In this document: one piece after another, positions 40,136 through 43,898 of the stretch
How positions within the stretch are numbered: the stretch's first letter is position 1
Layout: every line of letters starts with the position of its first letter
Source: a virus
Length of the DNA: 43,898 nucleotides
Direction: 5' to 3' (one strand)
IMG/VR virus record: IMGVR_UViG_3300028045_000032
Span: 1-43,898 of that record
Notes under the pieces: generated by a model
Databases searched by the model: none
What the model was told of the DNA's origin: nothing
What the model saw: only the letters and a program-made list of their open reading frames with translations
Translations under genes and position numbers: made by a program

Positions 40136-40240
40136 TTAATTAGTTAAATAGTTGGCGAATAAACAGACCGCCACAACAACCAAAAACTGAGCAATCACAA
40201 TGGCAATTAGTCCTTGTTCGTGTAAAGTTGGTTTTCTCAT
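40136..40240 (-). CDS. Membrane micropeptide, 34 aa
   Basis: Hand translation from ATG 40240: a short polar start (MRKPTLHEQG), then one hydrophobic helix (LIAIVIAQFLVVVAVCLFANYL). Probably a small membrane peptide of the early operon. Function unknown. Confidence 0.45.
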   Translation of the reverse strand: MRKPTLHEQGLIAIVIAQFLVVVAVCLFANYLTN

Positions 40241-40250
40241 AGAATTAAAG

Positions 40251-40727
40251 TTAGTTAATTGATTTTTTAGATTGCGTTTTAAGGCGGTCAATAGTTTGCT
40301 GTCGGCGTTCGTACCGTCCTAATGTCTTGTCGCCTTTCCTAAATCTAGTCTCTCGACCAGATTTTATCAAGTTCTGATCAACAACAATGCGAGCGTTGCG
40401 TTTATTATGGTTTCGCATTTTCTCCCGATCGTCGGGGGTTGTGATTCCCTTAATCCTATCAAGCCCGAATTCCCGTTTATACTCTTCGGCGGGTACCTTA
40501 TGCACTTGCCTAGCGTGATGACACGGGCGTAAATACAGTTTACCGCATATCTGACAGGGCAATAAATTGTCCGCGCCGTGTTTTGCGATCAACTTTTTTT
40601 GTAAATAGTCCCGTTGCTGTTCGGGGGTTCGGGTTGGTTTTGGTCGGCAAGCGGGGTTGCAATACTGTTGATTATTACAGTATTTGTTTTTAGGTATGAT
40701 TGGTTTGTTGCAGGTTTTGCATTTCAT
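40251..40727 (-). CDS. MucR/Ros-type zinc-finger protein, 158 aa
   Basis: Two cysteine-rich segments. The first is CKTCNKPI with YCNNQQYCNPAC. The second, CQICGKLYLRPCHHARQVHKVPAEEYKREFGL, follows the Ros/MucR zinc-finger template (C..C, H...H, 'P.EEY...FG'). The C-terminus is basic (RYERRQQTIDRLKTQSKK). This predicts sequence-specific DNA binding and a regulatory role; an HNH-like nuclease is the main alternative. Confidence 0.6.
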   Translation of the reverse strand: MKCKTCNKPIIPKNKYCNNQQYCNPACRPKPTRTPEQQRDYLQKKLIAKHGADNLLPCQICGKLYLRPCHHARQVHKVPAEEYKREFGLDRIKGITTPDDREKMRNHNKRNARIVVDQNLIKSGRETRFRKGDKTLGRYERRQQTIDRLKTQSKKSIN

Positions 40728-40728
40728 A

Positions 40729-41082
40729 TTATATAGATTGCCAATTCATACACGATCCGCCGTTACCAGTATATGCTTTGTCCTCAATCCCGAACATATA
40801 ATGTGATAGTGTGCTGACAGTGTGAAAATGCATGTCCATGCCACAACCTTGCACTTTTAAGCCCGTATCGTTCACATTCCAGTCAAGCACATCTCCAACA
40901 AGATAAGTAATCCGATCAAGTCGATTGGATTTTTTATTAACAATGTACAATTCAAGCCGTCTTGTCATTCCCGAACTCGAAACACTCGTCTGGTTCACGA
41001 TAATTGTTGAGTTTGGTTTTAGTTTGTAGACTTGTTTCAATGTTTTGATTGCCTCGTCTCGGGTTTTTTCTTGTTTAGTCAT
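40729..41082 (-). CDS. Conserved phage protein with a GCGMDM motif, 117 aa
   Basis: Start at ATG 41082 is preferred because MTKQE is shared with other small genes here; an in-frame ATG at 41115 adds 11 residues. GMTRRLELYI and QGCGMDMHFHTVSTLS match a recurrent phage and plasmid family of unknown function with a beta-rich fold. First gene after the terminator at 41239-41278. Confidence 0.65.
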   Translation of the reverse strand: MTKQEKTRDEAIKTLKQVYKLKPNSTIIVNQTSVSSSGMTRRLELYIVNKKSNRLDRITYLVGDVLDWNVNDTGLKVQGCGMDMHFHTVSTLSHYMFGIEDKAYTGNGGSCMNWQSI

Positions 41083-41128
41083 AGATTTGTTTTTTTTGTC
41101 GGTAAATCCCGACATAATTTAGTTAATA

Positions 41129-41207
41129 AAAATGAAAGTTCGCTACCCATTGTCCCAAAAGTAAATAAAGTTTTTAATGATAAAATGAAAGTTCGCTACC
41201 CATTGTC
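41129..41207 (-). repeat. Two 26-bp direct repeats before the 117-aa gene
   Basis: Identical 26-base copies at 41129-41154 and 41182-41207, starts 53 bases apart, containing ATGGGTAGCGAAC read on the minus strand. They lie between a terminator and the next gene, where a promoter is expected, so activator or repressor sites or duplicated promoter parts are likely. Confidence 0.65.
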
Positions 41208-41238
41208 TTTTCTGTTTTTTGTTAAGTGGTTTTTTAAC

Positions 41239-41278
41239 AAAAAAACGCGAATCCTAGCCTTGCGATCTAGTTTCCGCG
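41239..41278 (-). terminator. Rho-independent terminator
   Basis: On the minus strand a stem (41246-41278, CGCG ends with CTAG inner pairs and a short mismatch) is followed by seven T (41239-41245). It ends the block of genes starting at 43388, so genes from 41082 onward need the promoter or operator region at 41120-41210. Confidence 0.7.
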
Positions 41279-41322
41279 CTTGTTGTGAATAAGTCGAATA
41301 TAAATATATATTTATATTGTAG

Positions 41323-42051
41323 TTATTCAGTATCCAGCGTTTTGAGTATAGCAGTTATGCTTTTCGTTTGCCGTTTGATTTTATCATTTAAGATTTTATC
41401 AGTTGACAGCCTTTTTAATATACTGTCAATGTTCTCAATGTTTAATTCTATTTTTTGGGATATGATTGACTTGTTATCAATTTCACTTTCAATGTCGTCA
41501 GTTTTTTGCTCAATTTGATCAGTTAGAAAATATTCAAAACTCAAGCCGTTGTTATAGTTTTTGATATATTCTTTTATGTATTCAGTTTCCTCAAGCATTG
41601 CCTCAATCTCATCAAGCGTGAAATATTCAGTTTCCTTGCCGTCAATAATTCTGTTTAAATCATTTTCTACTTCGTCCCAATTAAACATTTCAAAACACGC
41701 CCAACCTCCCGATCGTCCCATTGAGTATACTTTTTCAAAATATTGGAACTGTTTATGCTCATCTGTCCCGCCTTCAGTGATATCTTGTATGTCTGATAAT
41801 TCGTATTGTAATTGATACCAAGAAAACTCTAAAAATGAATAATATGAATTGTCAATTTCATCATCATTAAAATAACTTTTTAATTCATTTTTAATCCATT
41901 TTTTTGTGTCAATTTTTTCCAACAACTTATCAATCCCCACATAATCATTATATCTCTTTACATTGACGGCGTGATATTTTTTATAATCATATCTACGCAT
42001 TTCATCATTTAAACATTGCCATTTTTCTAATAGCATTTTTGCTTTTTTCAT
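41323..42051 (-). CDS. Unknown acidic helical protein, 242 aa
   Basis: Acidic and rich in Asp, Glu, Tyr, Ile and Asn. The C-terminal 70 residues form a likely coiled coil (LTDQIEQKTDDIESEID... ILKRLSTDKILNDKIKRQ). The N-terminal part contains MLLEKWQCLNDEMRRYDY. The leader has a stem-loop (42090-42119) and TATAAT as in the 118-aa gene. Longest gene of the early operon; function unknown. Confidence 0.6.
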   Translation of the reverse strand: MKKAKMLLEKWQCLNDEMRRYDYKKYHAVNVKRYNDYVGIDKLLEKIDTKKWIKNELKSYFNDDEIDNSYYSFLEFSWYQLQYELSDIQDITEGGTDEHKQFQYFEKVYSMGRSGGWACFEMFNWDEVENDLNRIIDGKETEYFTLDEIEAMLEETEYIKEYIKNYNNGLSFEYFLTDQIEQKTDDIESEIDNKSIISQKIELNIENIDSILKRLSTDKILNDKIKRQTKSITAILKTLDTE

Positions 42052-42089
42052 ATTGTTAAGGTTCGCAAGGTTTCATTATAAGTCCATTT

Positions 42090-42119
42090 CACGGCTTGAA
42101 ATTGAGATGTCAAGCCGTG
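42090..42119 (-). promoter_or_regulatory. 10-bp perfect stem-loop in the leader of the 242-aa gene
   Basis: CACGGCTTGA (42090-42099) pairs perfectly with TCAAGCCGTG (42110-42119). TATAAT (42075-42080) and TTAACAATATG follow, the same layout as before the 118-aa gene. No U-run. Likely an operator or translational control element. Confidence 0.55.
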
Positions 42120-42125
42120 TTAAGG

Positions 42126-42674
42126 TTATAATTTAATTATAGCTTCGTGATCTACAAATGGGGTTATTTTGCCGTTATATTCTACAAATGTCTCCCAATT
42201 CTTTTGAAATACGCGGACGCCTTGCGGTGTAAATTTATTCATTCGATCTCTTGTTGTTTGGGTATTGTGTCCGCCAGTAAACAAAATGAGATTTTTGCCT
42301 TTCAGTTCTACAATGTTGGTATCGTATAATCGTATAATGCGATGATTGCCCGCAAGGTCGACTTGAATTGTGTTACGGTCAATCACGGTTGACTTCTTTT
42401 CCTTTATAGGCAACTTTTCGAATACTCCTAGATATACTTGAAATTGTCCAATAGAAGTCAAGCAAGTATATACGGTTTTGCGTTTTTCCAACAAGTCCGC
42501 GAGCTTTTCCATAAGTTGACCCTGAGTGCTGGCTGGCTCATTTTCTGCCCCTAGTCTGGAGTTATCGCAAAAAATCTCCTCAATTAGTTTATACCCTTTT
42601 AGTTCAGCGGTTTCAATGCTCATTTCTTTTGACTTGAAAACATCATTGATATTTTGCATTTTGATTTTCTTCAT
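42126..42674 (-). CDS. Unknown protein, 182 aa
   Basis: Mixed fold: a helical N-terminus, a central beta part (TVIDRNTIQVDLAGNHRIIRL, KNLILFTGGHNTQTTRDRMNKF), and a final FVEYNGKITPF. The phrase GGHNTQTT.DRMN is seen in several phage and plasmid proteins of unknown role. It starts nine bases after the GCGGGGA/TCCCCGC stem-loop. Confidence 0.6.
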   Translation of the reverse strand: MKKIKMQNINDVFKSKEMSIETAELKGYKLIEEIFCDNSRLGAENEPASTQGQLMEKLADLLEKRKTVYTCLTSIGQFQVYLGVFEKLPIKEKKSTVIDRNTIQVDLAGNHRIIRLYDTNIVELKGKNLILFTGGHNTQTTRDRMNKFTPQGVRVFQKNWETFVEYNGKITPFVDHEAIIKL

Positions 42675-42683
42675 AAGGTTTCG

Positions 42684-42708
42684 GCGGGGATTGTTTTATT
42701 CTCCCCGC
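42684..42708 (-). promoter_or_regulatory. Start-proximal GCGGGGA stem-loop, copy 1
   Basis: GCGGGGA (42684-42690) pairs with TCCCCGC (42702-42708), nine bases upstream of the start at 42674. A near-identical element sits at the same distance before the next gene upstream. A translational switch or protein-binding hairpin replacing an SD is plausible. Confidence 0.6.
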
Positions 42709-42734
42709 TTGTTTAGTTTATGATTGTTTAATAG

Positions 42735-42977
42735 TTATAAGTTTTCTATCATATCCGCATACTTTTTGGGGATTTTCTTGTATTGCTTGACTGAATAAGC
42801 ACTTGACCATTCATTTAAGTACTGTTCTCTAATAATAGCCGTGTGTAGTCCTTCGCATTGAAAGACTGCTAATCCAAAATTAAGTAGTGAGCCGTCGCGA
42901 AGTGTGATAATTTCCCCGCCCTTTTTAACGAATTTGTCCGCTAGATTGTCGACGGCTTGCATTGTGTATAGTTTCAT
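42735..42977 (-). CDS. Unknown small protein, 80 aa
   Basis: Begins MKLYTMQAVDNLADKFVKKGGEI, then short strands (TLRDGSLLNFGLAVFQCEGLH) and a Lys/Tyr-rich helix (VKQYKKIPKKYADMIENL). It starts nine bases after the second GC-rich stem-loop. Function unknown; a small early regulator is possible. Confidence 0.6.
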   Translation of the reverse strand: MKLYTMQAVDNLADKFVKKGGEIITLRDGSLLNFGLAVFQCEGLHTAIIREQYLNEWSSAYSVKQYKKIPKKYADMIENL

Positions 42978-42986
42978 AATGTTTAG

Positions 42987-43011
42987 GCGGGGATTGTTAT
43001 CTTGCCCCCGC
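42987..43011 (-). promoter_or_regulatory. Start-proximal GCGGGG stem-loop, copy 2
   Basis: GCGGGG (42987-42992) pairs with CCCCGC (43006-43011), nine bases before the start at 42977. The surrounding AAACAAGCGGGG and AATCCCCGCC words match copy 1, so the two leaders are duplicates or under common control. Confidence 0.6.
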
Positions 43012-43032
43012 TTGTTTAATTTATGATGTTAG

Positions 43033-43170
43033 TTAAGATTTTTTAACGGTCAAACAGCTATCAACAAATTTTTGTCTCATTTTGTTATAGGCTTGCGGAT
43101 CATTTTTCTGTAAATTTAGTAAATATTCTTTGAATCCGGCGTACTTGCCGGCGGTTTTGTCTACGATCAT
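43033..43170 (-). CDS. Small protein, 45 aa
   Basis: Hand translation from ATG 43170: MIVDKTAGKYAGFKEYLLNLQ and a second helix (AYNKMRQKFVDSCLTVKK). It is found between two membrane or small-protein genes. A two-helix peptide; function unknown. Confidence 0.55.
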   Translation of the reverse strand: MIVDKTAGKYAGFKEYLLNLQKNDPQAYNKMRQKFVDSCLTVKKS

Positions 43171-43184
43171 AATTTTATTATTAG

Positions 43185-43388
43185 TTAGTTATTAAGATAA
43201 GCAAGGGGCAAGGGTAAACTATCTATGTAGTTGACTACTTGCCATAATACCACGCATATGAGCGCCAAAACGGCTGTTATAACGATAATTCTAGCGATTA
43301 GGTCTATAACTCTATTCCGGCGCTGTATTCTCTGAAAATAGAACTCAGAGCGTTGCAAGTGGTCGTGTTTGAAATTTTTAAGAATCAT
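43185..43388 (-). CDS. Membrane protein, 67 aa, first early gene
   Basis: A basic N-terminus (NFKHDHLQRSEFYFQRIQRRNR) and one membrane helix (LIARIIVITAVLALICVVLWQVV), then a short exit. It is the first gene after the early promoter at 43419-43447, so it is made soon after infection. It may act on the host membrane, for example in superinfection exclusion; no direct evidence. Confidence 0.6.
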   Translation of the reverse strand: MILKNFKHDHLQRSEFYFQRIQRRNRVIDLIARIIVITAVLALICVVLWQVVNYIDSLPLPLAYLNN

Positions 43389-43418
43389 AATTTTTTATGT
43401 TAGTTTTTAACTAATTCC

Positions 43419-43447
43419 ATTGTATAACAAAAGAAAAAATGAGTCAA
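43419..43447 (-). promoter_or_regulatory. Early leftward promoter
   Basis: Minus strand TTGACT (43442-43447), 17 bases, TACAAT (43419-43424). It directs the small-gene operon ending at 38189. A near DnaA-box word (TGTGGATAT) lies at 43468-43476. Confidence 0.65.
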
Positions 43448-43523
43448 GTGTTTGGGGTTGGTAAACTGTGGATATCTTCAAAAATGAGGATTTGGGGGTT
43501 GACAAACTAGGGGATATGTTAGC

Positions 43524-43553
43524 TTGACAATGAGTGGGGTATTGTGGTGTAAT
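43524..43553 (+). promoter_or_regulatory. Rightward promoter
   Basis: TTGACA (43524-43529), 18 bases, TGTAAT (43548-43553), then ATGCGG. It shares the TAATATGC tail with promoters at 79 and 186. Confidence 0.45.
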
Positions 43554-43607
43554 ATGCGGTTTTTGGCAAAAACGAGGAATTGGCTAAAACTAGCGAGAAT
43601 TCAGGGG

Positions 43608-43636
43608 TTGACTCATTTTTTAGGTACATACACAAT
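43608..43636 (+). promoter_or_regulatory. Rightward promoter
   Basis: TTGACT (43608-43613), 17 bases, CACAAT (43631-43636). It would transcribe through the AT-rich centre into the closed end, possibly giving a primer or leader RNA. Confidence 0.4.
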
Positions 43637-43742
43637 GGCGGTTTTCGCCCCAAATTTAGCGCATAATCAGACCCGCCGGCGCGTTTCAAAAAACAATCGA
43701 ATGTCGATGTCAAGGGTTTTTTGCGGTTTTAAAATTTATTTG

Positions 43743-43754
43743 GCTAAATTTAGC
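43743..43754. promoter_or_regulatory. Perfect dyad GCTAAATTTAGC
   Basis: A 12-bp perfect palindrome, the best copy of a motif found at 774-785 and, as half or partial sites, at 11, 468, 636, 7452, 38078 and 43651. It lies seven bases before the first GTGTACAC block. Likely a repressor or initiator site. Confidence 0.55.
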
Positions 43755-43760
43755 AATCGG

Positions 43761-43883
43761 TGTGTACACTTGTGTACACTAGGATTCATATTAAGGTAAT
43801 AAAAAAAAAATAATATATATATATATAAGAAAAAAAGATAAAAAATATATAAAGTTAAAATGAAGTGTACACAAGTGTACACA
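43761..43883. other. Iteron-flanked AT-rich element (candidate origin or packaging site)
   Basis: The block 43761-43780 is two tandem 10-base units with GTGTACAC cores. The block 43864-43883 is its perfect reverse complement. Thus four GTGTACAC dyads, paired one helical turn apart, flank 83 bases that are almost wholly A/T with long A and TA runs. This is the architecture of a protein-bound unwinding element. It lies about 0.8 kb before terS once the circle is closed, so a packaging-site role is also possible. Confidence 0.7.
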
Positions 43884-43898
43884 CCGGACTGTAAATTT

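Larger units (their letters stand above)
43389..43898. other. Right half of the non-coding control region
   Basis: No convincing gene; a plus-strand open frame of 91 codons here starts at TTG and has no family. It holds the early leftward promoter (43419-43447), at least two rightward promoters, TAAATTTAGC-like motifs (43651-43660 as a variant, 43745-43754), and the GTGTACAC inverted repeat with its AT-rich centre. It continues into the first 794 bases. Confidence 0.7.

Noticed and set aside
43524-43799. Plus-strand open frame of 91 codons near the right end
   Set aside because: It starts at TTG, crosses promoter-like boxes and the dyad motif, and its translation has no protein-like composition or family match.
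1-43898. CRISPR array
   Set aside because: The only short direct repeats (24-base coding units at 19759 and a 26-base pair at 41129) do not form a repeat-spacer array.
1-43898. Recoded stop codons
   Set aside because: TGA, TAA and TAG all end well-defined genes (for example TGA for terL and the helicase), so there is no sign of codon reassignment.

Overview
The window is a complete, circularly closed genome of a tailed bacteriophage. Its last 17 bases repeat its first 17, so the unit length is about 43.88 kb. TGA, TAA and TAG all act as stops, so the code is standard. The gene set suggests a short-tailed (podovirus-like) phage: terminase, a large portal, scaffold, HK97-type capsid, a connector-like protein, a nozzle-like tail protein and two internal-virion-like proteins. 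I see no tail sheath, tail tube, tape measure, integrase, RNA polymerase or DNA polymerase. The host cannot be read from the sequence. Promoters are plain sigma70-like (TTGACA / TATAAT), but nearly all genes lack a Shine-Dalgarno site and start in an AT-rich context ending in (A/T)ATG. The host may therefore initiate translation largely without SD; a Patescibacteria-like or other SD-poor lineage is only a guess.

Layout. (1) About 43.39 kb through the ends to 0.79 kb: a 1.3-kb non-coding hub with several rightward promoters, one leftward promoter, copies of a dyad motif around GCTAAATTTAGC, and a perfect 20-bp inverted repeat of GTGTACAC iterons around very AT-rich DNA. It is a candidate origin or packaging region next to terS. 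(2) 0.79-24.3 kb, plus strand: packaging, head, two proteins with signal peptides, lysis (M23 peptidase, holin-like proteins), tail and ejection proteins. A cassette at 12.2-13.46 kb stands out because its tiny zinc-ribbon and membrane genes do have strong SD sites. (3) 24.3 kb: a nested bidirectional terminator separates the convergent halves. (4) 37.9-24.3 kb, minus strand: a replication and nucleic-acid operon from a strong promoter next to two DnaA-like boxes. It holds a D5-type primase/helicase, a CHC2-like module lacking its zinc cysteines, an SprT-like protein, a C5 cytosine methyltransferase with a nested HNH endonuclease, a HAD phosphatase, an HTH regulator, a tandem GT2 glycosyltransferase, a UvsW-like helicase and a RecU/Hjc-like nuclease. 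(5) 43.4-38.2 kb, minus strand: an early operon of small, mostly unknown proteins ending in a strong terminator. Four of its genes have stem-loops shortly upstream of their start codons.

The most unusual element is a roughly 490-nt intergenic region (33.42-33.92 kb) that folds into more than a dozen stems, including a perfect 16-bp long-range helix. It has the character of a large ornate phage RNA of the ROOL/GOLLD kind, although I cannot assign it to either. Other unusual points are the methyltransferase gene that stays open through an out-of-frame HNH gene and then needs a -1 shift, a stand-alone 44-aa glycyl-radical-tail protein, and the SD-bearing cassette. Coordinates of genes under 60 codons were worked out by hand translation.
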